DNA of 64,000 bases, taken from assembly GCF_020379485.1 (NCBI RefSeq), contig NC_063452.1, positions 31,581,608 through 31,645,607 of the forward strand. Reading direction: 5' to 3'. The position numbers and the translations under genes were made by a program. Under the pieces are notes generated by a model. It had not been told where the DNA came from and made no database searches. It saw only the letters and a program-made list of their open reading frames with translations. Below, one piece after another: positions 12,416-23,197 of this stretch (the stretch's first letter is position 1; every line of letters begins with the position of its first letter). Origin of the DNA: Brassica napus. Taxonomy: Eukaryota > Streptophyta > Magnoliopsida > Brassicales > Brassicaceae.

Positions 12416-13168
12416 AGCTAGAACAATACCTGGAAAAAAATTAAGATTAGAGTCGGCAATTTGATATAGGAAAAAGGGGGAAATAAATTCAAGAGCTGCA
12501 GATTACAAACTCAGAAAAATCCAAAAAATCAATATACCTTTTGCTAAAACAATACTGGGGTTTTTTAATGCGATAGGTTTTCATATTTGTATATATAAGA
12601 GAGGTAGTTGATGATAGAGTATCAAATCGTGAAGTTGACGGCTGGATTTACGGGATAGTTGGAAGATATTGTACTTGAAGAAATAGTTTAGTGGAGAACA
12701 GTTGTACTAAGATTTCCAAATTAAAAAAGGGAGTTGTCACGTGTATTGAACAAATTATATCTTATTGGGCTTACGAAAATTTAGTTGTGTCTAATTGGGT
12801 TTATGACAAAACCAAAGTTGTATATAGTTACATATTTTTCAATAAAAAAATGCTTTCGGGAAAACCTTTTTGTTTTTAAAGTAAAACATTTTTTTCAAAA
12901 AATAAAATATTAAAGGACAGGTGTCAATCACAGAAATGTCAATTGACTTCTGCTTTATTGTATAAAAGATTTATTTTGCATGTGAGGTAATTTCTTCACT
13001 GCTCTTTTATGTGGACACAAGTGATAGGTTTAAGCAGGGTTTCCTTCGGATTAGATCGAACTATGGAAAAGTTTGCTAAGATTTGTCCGAAGACTTCATC
13101 AAAACCGGTTGTAGAGAAGCCTTAGACAGATTAGCAACAACCAAAAATGTTTTGAAGAAAACACACAA
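12416..13168. other. Flanking sequence upstream of the RPA-like gene
   Basis: AT-rich with no convincing gene. It should hold the RPA gene's promoter and, if the Helitron model is right, the element's 5' TC terminus, but no A|TC boundary was identifiable. A short open stretch near 13062 (MEKFAKICPKTSSKPVVEKP) is interrupted quickly; it may be a relic of the sequence into which the downstream retroposon inserted. Confidence 0.4.
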
Positions 13169-13182
13169 GTTGAAGATTAGTT

Positions 13183-14132
13183 CCGACCATGAAAGCGCAC
13201 AATTTTGGAGCTTCTACAACGTTTTCCCGGATCTAGGGTTCCCACCATGAGAGTGACGGCGCGTGGAGTCTAGATGAATCTCTTTCCCGGCGGTTCTTCA
13301 TTGTCATGCCTTTTCTACGGTGAGGGTTGTGTTATTTGGCTAGGTTAAGCCTCAGTTTCTTGGATCCGTCCAGTTCCGCCTAGCTTCAGGAAATTCTCAT
13401 TGCTGGTTCTCATCCGTGAGTGCATGTGGGGAGTTTCTTCTCTCGGTGTTGTCGCCTGAGTTAGAGAAGTTCCTGTGGCAACACGTGACGAGTCACGAGA
13501 CCACATCCGCGTCTCCTTGGTGGTCTCTGTCTTCTGAAGTCGGGCTCTTGATTGTGGCAGCGCGTAAGTATCTCTCTTTCCCTCAATAAGGTGTCATCTT
13601 GTTGGAGGTGTAGCTCTATGAAAGCGGACTGGTCTGATGAGTGTGGATAGGAGTTAGTTTATCACTCGGTCTTCATGCTAGTTTGAAGGTTGTTCTTGTC
13701 TGTAGGAGGTGTGCCCGATATGTCTTAGTGCTCTATATGTGTGTTGAGTTAAATGGGTGTATACGGTCCCGTGATTGAGGAGCTGGAGGCAGCAATCTTC
13801 ACTTCCTCGTCCCGAACAACGGCACCGCCTGTCAGTGGACTCCTCCTCGTGCTGCCGGTCTTTGCCTGGCTTTGAGGGTGCCTTTCTCTCCGGGAGCTCG
13901 CGGCAACCTGGGGCTTAGTCCGCTCATACCTCCCCTTTGGACCATCGATGTTACGCTACCTCCGGTTCATCTCGACGACATTTTTTCTTTGTAATAGATT
14001 CAGCATTCTTCTTACTAAATGCTCTGTTTAGATTTTATTTTCGTTTCTCTGCTACTAGTCTTTTTCATCTTTCTGTAAAAAACAAAAAAAAATGGTATAA
14101 TCAATTTAACATTTTACAAAAAAAAAAATAAG
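13183..14132 (+). mobile_element. Non-coding retroposon with A-rich tail and 14-bp target duplication
   Basis: A 14-base direct repeat, GTTGAAGATTAGTT, lies at 13169-13182 and 14133-14146. The 950 bp between them end in an A-rich tail (runs around 14081-14092 and 14118-14128). This is the signature of target-primed reverse transcription. The body has higher G+C than its surroundings and no long ORF. Size, lack of coding capacity, tail and duplication resemble the Sadhu class of non-coding retroposons in Arabidopsis; a 5'-truncated LINE 3'UTR or a processed non-coding transcript are alternatives. Family assignment is inference. Confidence 0.7.
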
Positions 14133-14146
14133 GTTGAAGATTAGTT

Positions 14147-14541
14147 AACCTCCGGCGGCGTTCTCTGGTGTATCGTTGATTGCGAACACTGTTAGTTTGT
14201 TTTACTGGACGTCATTTTATTCGCCAACCTTATTTCTTACTTATGAGGTAACCAGGAAAATAAATGGGAAAACGCTAGACCTAAAGATATTTCTTAACTA
14301 GACTCGGCTCATTTCTACCCCAGCTGAACTTAACATCACTTCATAGAACACATACAATGTACTTATAGTATGTATGAGATTTGTTGAAAGAGACAACATA
14401 CAAAAGTAGAATAAATTTGGTAGAAAATAAACTAAGTTTATTTGTTAATTTCCCAAATCAAGAGGAAAAAAAAACAACTTACTTGTATAGCCTCAAATAA
14501 ATTTTCTGCAATACATAACTTATAACATGGAAACAAGAGCT
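14147..14541. other. 3' flank of the J-domain gene
   Basis: Contains the continuation of the retroposon target site (about 14147-14250) and then AT-rich DNA that is probably the 3'UTR and terminator region of the minus-strand J-domain gene. No separate gene is visible. Confidence 0.5.
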
Positions 14542-17500
14542 TCAAAGAAAGCTTCTTTGGAAATTGCCAGAAGAAAACTTGGAAGCCAAACCTTCAGCCA
14601 TACCCTCAGCGTCAAGTTTTACCTTCTGTCTCCCGGCGGTGAGGTCGTTCTCACGGTCCCATGGCTTCCATGGATGTTTCCCCACCCACTCGTCCTCATT
14701 TTTCTCCTTGGACGAAGACGAAGACAATTTCTTCTTCTTCTTGAGACGGCTTGAAGATGAAGAAGTAGACTCTTCCCTGTGCTTCTCTACCAAAGACTTT
14801 GATCTTTTCTCTTTGTTGTACTTGTCCACAAGATCAGCATCTAGGCTTCTTTTCATATTCACCTCTTCATTTGAAGCAAGCGCATTCGCCTTGTTGTACG
14901 CCTCTAAGTAGCTGCATCACCCAAAAGAACAGTGATATAAGAATTTTTTTATGAAACTGCAATCACAAAATTACTGCAACTCGACTGATGAGAAGGTTCC
15001 CCACTCTCAACCAGTATGCAGAGATAGCCTACAATCTGCTGTGTTCAGTCCTAGGCTAGTGATAGCAGAACTATAGCTAAATACTGAACCTGATAAGATT
15101 GAGACAATGTATCTTTAGCTCTATTACTACAACTTCTTGAAACAAACAAGTGGTTTGTGTCATTGTGTGTTTCTTACTTTTATCTTTACGAACGCAGCCC
15201 TCACTAACTTCAATCTAACCACCTCACTACAGCTACACTCAGTTCTAGGCAAGCTATAGTAGTCCTATAGCTAAAGTTCGAGTAGTTAAGCGTTTTCAAA
15301 TGGAGAGACATAATGCGTCTCTGGCGCTATCACAAAATAACCTCGTGGATCAGAAATGCAGTTTACAAGTGCTAGCGAAAAGGTTAGAAATATATGTGTA
15401 TTCTTACTTCATCTTTGCTCTTTCAGCCTTGTCCATAGGAGTATCAGTCCAGGCAGTAGTGTCTCCGCGTCCTTCTCTAGCATTTCTGCAAAATGTCGTG
15501 GTTGATTGCTGCACAGGCACCCCGGTCTGCAAAAGAAGAGCTCCAGATGAGACTGAAAAATTTGAAGCCTAGAAAGGTAGTTAAAGAGCGTTTTCGAATT
15601 CAAAAGTGGACTCTCTCACCTTTCTTTCAGGAGGAAGGGTCGTCATCCACTCGTCTCTTTTAGGTACAGGTTTAACCTCGGTTGCTGCTAGGAGCTCTTC
15701 ATCGCCTTCCATTGATATGCCTGCAAACCCGAGAAAGACTCCATTACTGATTCATCACATAATGACAACGAGATAAAAGAGCTTGCATGGCATTGTGAAT
15801 CGTCATTGTCACCTTGGGATCTTCTCCACTGTGCTGCTTCTTGCATTGAGCGTAATTCAGCCTGAGGAACAAGTACACAATGTTTCTTAAGTGATTTACA
15901 TACACAGACTTGTCACGAAAGATAAAAAGCGATCAATTCAGCAGGAAAAATACCTTAAAAGCCTCTTGTTCCTCCTTAAGTTTAATCTTGTCATCCATAG
16001 CTTTTCGCTGCAGAACATAATCTATTAGATATACACATACGAGCTCAACCTTAAGACAACCACATAGAAAGAGATGGGCAGAATCTATGCTAGCCTCGTG
16101 ATTCAGAGAGCAAAGAAGTTCAGAACCTCACCTTTTCTGGATCTTGTAATTCTTTGAAAGCTTTATTCAGCAAAACGAAAGCTTCCTGAGCTTGTGGATG
16201 AGAGCATTTGTCTGGGTGAACTAAAAGAGACAGTTTCCAATATCTGCACACCAAAGTTGTCTTAGTTCTTGCATGTTATTGACACATAAGGAAAAATTAC
16301 AGACACCTCAAAGTTGAAAACAGAAGTTCCTAAGCGCCTATATGATATAGAATACTCTTTCCAGATCTCAAGGGTTTTAGGAAACCATATAGAATAAATG
16401 AACAAACATATCGTCGAGAAGCAATGGCAAGGTGTATATACCAATCATAGAACTGATTACTAAGCAGTTATTCAGTGACTAGCAATCATTTTTATTGATC
16501 TAAAAAAATGTACCAGAAACCCTACCTCTTCTTCATGTTATCAGCAGCCATATTGTGGTTCACTCCTAAAACATCGTATGGGCTATCAGCTTCAGCTTCC
16601 ATGATCCGTGTCACCTGCTCATGGGAGGGGTATGAGTTGCCACTCTATAGAATACAAGAATTGCAATTTGAACGTCAGAATAAAACTAAGAAGTAAGAAC
16701 CTCTTCGAATCGCTCTGCCTCGTTCGACGATGCGACTTCTGCAACAACAGCAGGTGGAGCAGGTCCAATAAAATATGCTGAATCTTCTTCTAGCTCAGCT
16801 TCTCTGAAGCATTTTCAAAAGAATCTTTATTAAGAAACGAGTTAACCATATTAAAAACTGATAAATCGAGTTAACCATATTAAAAACTGATAAATCTTTG
16901 AACTGGCAATCGATTAAACGCACCTGAGTTCAGCTTGCGCTTCTGTCAGCTTTGCTGCAGCAGCAAGTAGCTCAGCCGATGGCATTGCAGGTCCAATCAC
17001 CCTGCAATCAAATCACTAACACCATCACGTTTGTTCTCTATAAAACTTTTAGATCTAATAACTCAAAGCGTGAATCACCTTTTCATTGGACCAGTAACAT
17101 CATCTGCTCCCAGAGCCTTTTCTGCCCCACCAGTCACAGTAGTAGCTGCTTCAGTGTTCTTCAATGAGGCAGAATCATCAAGATTTTTCTCAACTTCTTC
17201 CTCGCCGCCTTTAATTAGATGTGCCACCATATCTAAAGAAGGAGAAGCACCCGGTGGTAACAAAAAGACTCTATCCCCACGTTCCTTTAACTTCAAAGAC
17301 AGAAACAGCTTCTTCAGCCTCTTCTTCAAAGCGATCTCCGAAATACCCTTTATATCAACTGCTTGGCCATCATCTATCATTTTCAAAAGCTACAACAAAA
17401 AAAGAAAAGCATAAAAGATCAAAGCTTTATGAATAAATCATTAACACAAGCAATGAAATATCACCATTACCAGTTTCAAATCATTGCCAACGTTAGGAAA

Positions 17501-17860
17501 CTCTATGAGCATCTCCTTGACAACTGTTTCAGGATCATCCCGTGAACTCTCTTGATCAGACATGGAATCAGAATCAGAACCGGACTGAGACTCGGAGTCA
17601 GACTCGTAATCACGCTTCTTCTTCGTCCTCTTCTTCCTATCTTTCCTCTTTCTCTCCCTTCTCTCCATCTTCTTCCTCTTCTCTCTCTTCCTTCGCTTCT
17701 CGCGCTCGTAACTCCCGTCGTTACTTCTCCGCCGCTCCTTTTGCTTCCTCCGCCGTTTTCTAGAAGATGAATCGGAGTCATCGGAGCTGTAAGAGGAACA
17801 AGACGACGAAGATGCAGTTTCATCATCCGAATGAGTATCTCTCTTCCTGTGCTTACCCAT
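14542..17860 (-). CDS. J-domain protein with GPALPP/DUF3752-type C-terminus
   Basis: Eleven exons join in frame to 591 residues: 17860-17471, 17389-17079, 17001-16924, 16803-16701, 16614-16526, 16243-16132, 16007-15954, 15861-15813, 15720-15620, 15526-15408 and 14911-14542. Residues 1-110 are basic and Arg/Ser/Lys-rich, starting MGKHRKRD and resembling nuclear RS-type tails. Two GP(A)xP motifs (VIGPAMP near 236, FIGPAPP near 270) precede a J domain at about 304-368. The J domain has DSPYDVLG and LLVHPDKC, with the HPD tripeptide that stimulates Hsp70 ATPase. The C-terminal half (PKRDEWMTTLPPERK, NAREGRGDTTAW, EWVGKHPWKPWDREND) matches the GPALPP/DUF3752 family. It is likely a nuclear J-protein co-chaperone; its partner is not deducible. 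An in-frame TTG at 17869 is not needed as a start; the ATG at 17860 gives MGKHRKR. All splice sites are canonical and no lesion was seen. Confidence 0.9.
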
Positions 17861-18348
17861 ATCGTTCAATCCCTGAAATCAGAATCCAAAACCAATCATA
17901 AACCCTAGAACCGAAAATTGATTGTTAAGCCAGTAATACCTAATCACACATATGAAAACTTGAATTGAGCTAAGCGATCAAGACCCACAAGTTAAAAATC
18001 TAAACTTGAGACACCTGCAGAGAGATCATGATACTCCAAATAGCGATATGGGTGAACAAGGAATGCGATAAACGGAAGCGACAAACCCTAGATTCCCTTT
18101 TCATCGATTACATGATTCTAAGAAGCTCAAACAGTACCTGTGAATCGAGCGACGACGACAAAGTGGAGGAGATAATCTGCACAGTGAAACTTCACGTTTA
18201 AGAGCTCTACGGCGATGGACACTATTTGCGAAAAGAAAATTCTTCAAGGGTGAAAGTAGGAATATATTTCTTTCTCATTCTTCTAAACCGTAAATACAAT
18301 GTGGTTTACACCGAACCAACTAATTGTAGAGACAACTTATTTTAGAAT
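17861..18348 (-). promoter_or_regulatory. 5'UTR with intron and short promoter of the J-domain gene
   Basis: A 5'UTR intron fits at 18137-17873 on the minus strand, with donor CACAG|GTACTG, acceptor GATTTCAG|GG, and the ATG 12 bases downstream of the acceptor. Upstream leader DNA is C/T-rich (about 18140-18185). A MULE ends at 18349, so the promoter between the leader and the transposon is at most about 160 bp. No specific cis element was identified. Confidence 0.55.
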
Positions 18349-18545
18349 GGGAAAATTCCATATTAATACCCCCGACCTAAATTACATTAAGCTATTTAAT
18401 ACCCCAACTATATATTCTACCTACTTTAAACCTCCAACTATTTTCTGCACACTCATTTTCAATCGAATCGTTAACAGAGTTTGACAGAGCAGTAAGCGAC
18501 ATTAATTATCTGTTTATTCCTTAACTATGGTTAACTATAGCTAAG
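18349..18545 (+). repeat. Left MULE TIR
   Basis: Pairs with 22863-23077. Shared landmarks are CATATTAATACCC, TTAAGCTATTTAATACCCC, TTTAAACCTCCAACTATTT and TCGTTAACAGAGTTTGA. The gene at 18630 begins 85 bp inside it, so the TIR may act as its promoter. Confidence 0.9.
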
Positions 18546-18629
18546 ATGATTCTATTATAAATCCCCCTTTTACCCTAGTTGCAAGAACCCTAAAAAGCTT
18601 ATTTCAGAATACAGAACAAGTGGAGGAAG

Positions 18630-19253
18630 ATGAATCGAAGCTCGAGCTCTGAAGCTGGCTCCAACGCAATCAGTGGAGGAATGACATCCAGTTATGTGAG
18701 GTGTCTCTGTTCGAAGCTGTCGGTGGTGAGGAAAGCTTGGACGGACGATAATCCAGGTAGAAGGTTTTATGGATGTCCAAATCCAAAATGGAAATCTTGC
18801 ACTTTCTTCAAGTGGTTTGATGTTGAGAAGCCTTATGGTTGGCAAAAAAATTCATTGTTGGAAGCTAGAGATCTAATTCGTGAGCAAGAGGAAGAGTTGA
18901 AGAAACTGAAGGCTATGGTTGGACATGATGGTAAGGAAATGGAGTCTGAGATGTTGCTTCAGATGGAGGAAGAGAATAAGAAACTGAGGGCTATGGTTGG
19001 ACGTGATGGTAAGGAAATGGAGTCTGAGATATTGCTTCAGATGGAGGAAGAGAACAAGAAACTGAGGGCTATGGTTGGGCCTGATGCTAATGAAATGGAG
19101 TCTAAGATGTTGCAGTTGGAAAATGAGAACAAGAAGCTAAAGCAGGAGCTTGCTGTGAGCTATGGAAAGGAGAAGATGGGTAAGCAGTTTGTGATAATAT
19201 CGTGGGTGGGGTTTGCTTGCGTTACTCCTGTGATTGTTAATGCTTTGAAGTAG
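18630..19253 (+). CDS. GRF-type zinc finger, coiled-coil, membrane-anchored protein (MULE-borne)
   Basis: An intronless 207-codon ORF. Residues 25-64 fit a GRF zinc finger: C25-x-C27, then NPGRRFYGC (C49), then CTFFKWFD (C57). GRF fingers bind nucleic acid in other proteins. Residues 75-180 are Glu/Lys-rich coiled coil with three 26-residue repeats (KKLRAMVG.DGKEMESE..LQMEEEN). The last 24 residues include one hydrophobic segment (FVIISWVGFACVTPVIVNAL), which predicts a tail-anchored membrane protein. Similar GRF-coiled-coil-TM proteins are annotated in Brassicaceae as uncharacterised. The gene lies inside a MULE, convergent with the transposase gene, yet keeps an open frame. Its role in transposition or in the host is unknown. 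Confidence 0.75.
   Translation: MNRSSSSEAGSNAISGGMTSSYVRCLCSKLSVVRKAWTDDNPGRRFYGCPNPKWKSCTFFKWFDVEKPYGWQKNSLLEARDLIREQEEELKKLKAMVGHDGKEMESEMLLQMEEENKKLRAMVGRDGKEMESEILLQMEEENKKLRAMVGPDANEMESKMLQLENENKKLKQELAVSYGKEKMGKQFVIISWVGFACVTPVIVNALK
18900..19130 (+). repeat. 78-bp in-frame tandem repeat, three copies
   Basis: Units start AAGAAACTG at 18900, 18978 and 19056, exactly 78 bp apart. They encode the 26-residue coiled-coil repeat of the GRF gene. The first two are nearly identical; the third is more diverged and 3 bp shorter. Confidence 0.9.
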
Positions 19254-19474
19254 GTTATTCTACCTTGTTCTATTGTAATGAAATGTTGAATGTTATGGAG
19301 TTTATGTTGAGTTTACTAATGCATTTGACAAGGAAAACATTCAAAGTATCAAAGTCATAAACTTGAGACCAGTCATTACATAAACCAAGTGTGCTAAAAG
19401 CCAACATAGTTAATCAAAAGATAGAGAGACAACATCAGTTCACAAGTAGAACAAACTAAAAGACAGAGCCAACA

Positions 19475-22400
19475 TTATTTGCGTGATTTTGTTTCTTTGG
19501 AAGAGCTTCCTCCACAGTCTCTTGCAGTAGACCCAAAGCATTCAAACACTCGATCAGTGAATGGGCACATGTACACGCCTTGACCTCTTGGCACAGTCAC
19601 CTTCCGAGCTTGCCCTCTTTCAGGAGGTCTACCATGACGACCACGTCCACGCCCACGACCAGGAGCCGCATTAGATGATGTTGGTTGACACTGAGCGTGT
19701 TGCAGTGTTGGTTGAGACTGAGCTTGTGGCTGAGGTGCAGTAGATGAAGCTTGTGGCTGAGGTGCAGTAGATGAAGCTTGTGAAAGACTTGTCCTTCGTT
19801 TTCTTGATGGATTTGGGTTGTCATCAACCTGTAATTGCAGTCAATATGTCAAAAGGATTTAATAAAACACAACATGATATACAACAATACTCATAAGAAA
19901 ATAACACTTGCAAGGTTTTTTCGAAGTCTTCCTCTTTTGCGTGGTGGACCTTGGACCACAAAGGGTGGATTCTTGCAAGTCCCACAGTTATGTTCTGACT
20001 GCTTACAATTACTACATGTCATTGTTCTGCCACCTCGTGTCACTCTATTTGGTTTCGAAGGAGACTCATGTGCTGGTTTTATCCTCTTCTTCTTCGGTCT
20101 GCCTGGCATCTTTCTGAATCCAGGAACACCAATTGGTTCTTTACCAGTCTTTGCCCAAAATATCTCCCCATTAACTGGTTTTATATCCAAACTTCTGTTT
20201 TGTAATAGTCATCAATAACATGGCTGAAAAAAACCAAACAAGTTAGATTCAATAATAGAAAAATATTCATAAAATGAGAAAACAAGTTAAACTTACTCCT
20301 TTGGCTGTTTGTGGCTATCATTGATAACTGCTATAGCATGTGAGCAAGGTATTCCCGTCAGGTCCCGACCCCTACATGCACAATGACGTAGACGTAGACA
20401 GACCTCATAACCACAACCGTTTAAGTCCACTTCGAACACGTTGTTTGAGCTTATCAGTATAGTACGATCCTTGCTCTATTTCCTATTTACTTCCAATACA
20501 TCTCCAACCTTTTTCGGGAAAGGAAGTATACAAGCTTTAGCTTTCATCAATCTGCGAGAAATACATGTCATAGCCTGTCTTCTAATGGCTTCCAGCATAT
20601 TAATCAAAGGTAGTTCTCTTGCCCCCTTTATCGTTTTGTTGAAACTCTCTGATAAATTGTTACAAACATGCGCGGATCTCGCATTTTCCGTGAAGAAAGC
20701 AAGGCACCAAGTTGTGGGATCAATGACCAGTAGATCATCATGTGCATTTCTGTGGAAGCATTTCTGTGGAATTCCTTGAGCTCAGCAATGTGAAGATCAT
20801 ACTCTCCAACTGTCTTGCCATACGCCACATTCCAGAAGAATGGTTTGTAGTCAATATCCATGTACTTATTTTTCCAGTTAGCATACACATGCTTTGCACA
20901 ATTCCTATGCTTAGCCTTCCGAAGTACAGTTGCAAGAGCTATTTTCAATCCCTTTTGTTTGTCAAATATGAAGATGACTCCGTCGCCAACACCCAATCCT
21001 AAGTCGATGGTTAACTTCTTCATGAACCATTCCCAAGACTCATTGTTCTCACCTCTGACCACATCCCAAGCAATAAGATAAATTCTGTTTTCTGCATCTC
21101 TTCCCACTGCATATAGTATCTCTCCTTTCAACTCCCATTTTAAGAATTCACCATCAAGGCCTATAACAGGCCTACAACACTTCTTCCAAGTTCTCCTCAA
21201 TGGCTCAAAACAGATGTAGAAATAATCAAAGACTTGTCTTCCATCCTTTTCAACAGTTACTATCTCTGTTGGAACATTTTTGTTTGGCCTTTTTAACTCT
21301 GCCTCATAGTCCCAAAGCTTAGAAAACTGTTGTTTTTGCGTCTCCAACACCATATCCAATGCAATCCTCCTCGCTTTTCGACATTTATATATCGAAACTG
21401 AGAGATTTTACATGTGCATCAACTCGTCTTTGATGTCAGAACTTCTTATATCAGGCCTTTGTCTTGCTTTCTCTTTGAATAGTTTGGCAATAGTTCCTTG
21501 GCTGAGCATCCTAGCTCTTCCTGTTGGCAAATGATTATGCTTGTCGTCATACACTTTTACCATCCACTTCCTTATAGGTTTCTCCAAGGAACAATATATC
21601 CTCCCTCCACATTTCTCATGAGAACATATTAAAGCATGCTTCGTCGCTTGCCACTTATTCAACTTAACATCATACTGAGTTTTGAGCACATACCTCAACA
21701 ACTGATCCTTGAATTCATCCAAATTGTTAAAAGTTTGCATCAGCCATAAGTAAGGAGGCTTGTCGTAGTCAGCTTTACTTTTTCCTTTCAAACGCCTTCA
21801 ACGATCATCCTTCTTTTGCTAGTTATGCCATTCGTCATCTGTATCTTCCGGAGAATCTGGGTATTCGCCATTAGGGAGTTGTTTTTCAGTCTCCACATCA
21901 CTATCAACTGACTCGTCGGCATCTGAATTAGGTTGAGTATCTTCCTCAAGAACTTTATGAGACTTAGATTCCACTGTTTCAAACAAGTTTCCAAACCTAG
22001 GGTCATCACCTCCTTCCCCTAAAATCTGGTCCTCTTCCTCCGACTGAACTCCATCCTCATTATGTTCTTCCTCTATCACTTCTTCATCGCTTTCTTCTAC
22101 TTCTTCTCTGTGTTCACCATCGCTTTCTTCTTCACTTACTTCTTTGTCACTGCCGTCTTCAACATCAGCATTCTCGCCATCGTCTTGTTCAAAGATCTCA
22201 GTACGGCCCACTTCAGACACCAAGCTACCAGCATCAATAACATCTATTGGAGAGACTCTATGTTCGATATATATGTGTACTTCACCATATTTTTGACTTT
22301 CTGCAGCCATCTTCATAATTTCTCTGTCCTTGTCCTTCCATATCAATCTCGCTTCTGAAATATCTTCATTGGGTAGTCTGTACCTGAGTTTCTCCACATC

Positions 22401-22655
22401 TTGTTCACCTTTGCTGAAATCTTCGAAAATTGAGAAAGTAAGGAGGTCGGGATCTACTACCATATTTGTAGCAATCTCACCATCTACATAGTTCCCTTCA
22501 CTCGAAAATACACCTCCGTAGTGAATGTGTATCTTGAGCTTGTCATCTTCGTCACTACAAAACAACAGAAGAAGAGAGGAGATTTGGGTTAATTTCACAG
22601 TTTTAAACGACTATTCCAATCGAAATTAAACATAAACAACCTAATCGAACCTCAT
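19475..22655 (-). pseudogene. MURA-like MULE transposase, multiply broken
   Basis: Reading down from 22655: a 5-base coding exon ATGAG, an intron, then from 22554 an N-terminal PB1-like domain (DEDDKLKIHIHYGG), an acidic region rich in EE/ED runs, a DNA-binding region (YLWLMQTFNNLDEFKDQLL, CSHEKCGGRIYCS), and the MULE DDE domain (GLDGEFLKWELKGEILYAVG, FDKQKGL, HRNCAKHVYANWKNKY). A SWIM zinc finger follows (CACRGRDLTGIPCSHAIAV), then a zinc knuckle (CSNCKQSEHNCGTC) and a Pro/Gln tail ending at 19475. Lesions: in-frame stops after DEWHN (near 21817) and after QKKDDR, after ELMHM (near 21409), a frameshift near 20735 and a stop after VNRK (near 20480). It cannot make a full transposase. Confidence 0.88.
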
Positions 22656-22862
22656 CTTGCTGGAGTTCTGTCGAAATGCGTCGAATTTCAATTCATTGTC
22701 GATTTTTGGATTTTAGGGTTCATCGTCGATTTAGGTTTTTTTTTTCTGTTGGGACAATTTTTTGGGGTTATTTGGAAAGGTTTTGTTGTTACCGGGTTTG
22801 GGTAAACATTTGGGTTCGGGTCTGGGCTCGGGATTGGACCTTCTAACTAATGTTGTTTAATC

Positions 22863-23077
22863 TTCTACTGTAGTTAACACAGGAACGGCCCTATTAACGT
22901 CGTTTATTGCTCTATCAAACTCTGTTAACGACTCGATTGAAAATGTGTAGGCGGGAAATAGTTGGAGGTTTAAAATAGGTACAATATATAGTTGGGGTAT
23001 TTGACTGGGTACGAAAATAGTTGGGGTATTAAATAGCTTAATGGAATTTAGTTCGGGTATTAATATGGAAATTTCCC
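22863..23077 (-). repeat. Right MULE TIR
   Basis: Inverted copy of 18349-18545. It carries about 30 extra bases from a local duplication of the AATACCCCAACTAT motif. The transposase gene reads away from it. Confidence 0.9.
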
Positions 23078-23197
23078 TTTTAGAATCTAACCAAACCGAC
23101 ATAAAAACATATGATGATAATAAAAAAATGTTAACTAATGAAAAACTGCAAGTGTTCAAAATAATCTCCTATATATTATTGGAGATCTTTTTTTTTT

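Larger units (their letters stand above)
18349..23077 (-). mobile_element. MULE with long TIRs, transposase relic and GRF gene
   Basis: Inverted repeats of about 200 bp start GGGAAA(A/T)TTCCATATTAA at both ends. The flanks are a perfect 9-bp direct repeat, TTTTAGAAT, at 18340-18348 and 23078-23086. The 4729-bp interior holds a MURA-like transposase gene on the minus strand and a convergent gene on the plus strand encoding a GRF zinc finger. Both genes start just inside the TIRs. The TIRs are still clearly alignable although the transposase carries several lesions. Confidence 0.92.

Noticed and set aside
12590..12610. Minus-strand Helitron 5' end near TCTCTTATATATAC
   Set aside because: Base context (no A before TC) does not fit and there is no paralogous copy in the window to confirm it.
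17503..17826. Overlapping ORFs on both strands in the RS-rich exon of the J-domain gene
   Set aside because: Shadows of low-complexity Arg/Ser codons in the real exon.
20441..21081. Plus-strand ORFs over the MULE transposase
   Set aside because: Antisense shadows of a recognisable transposase domain.
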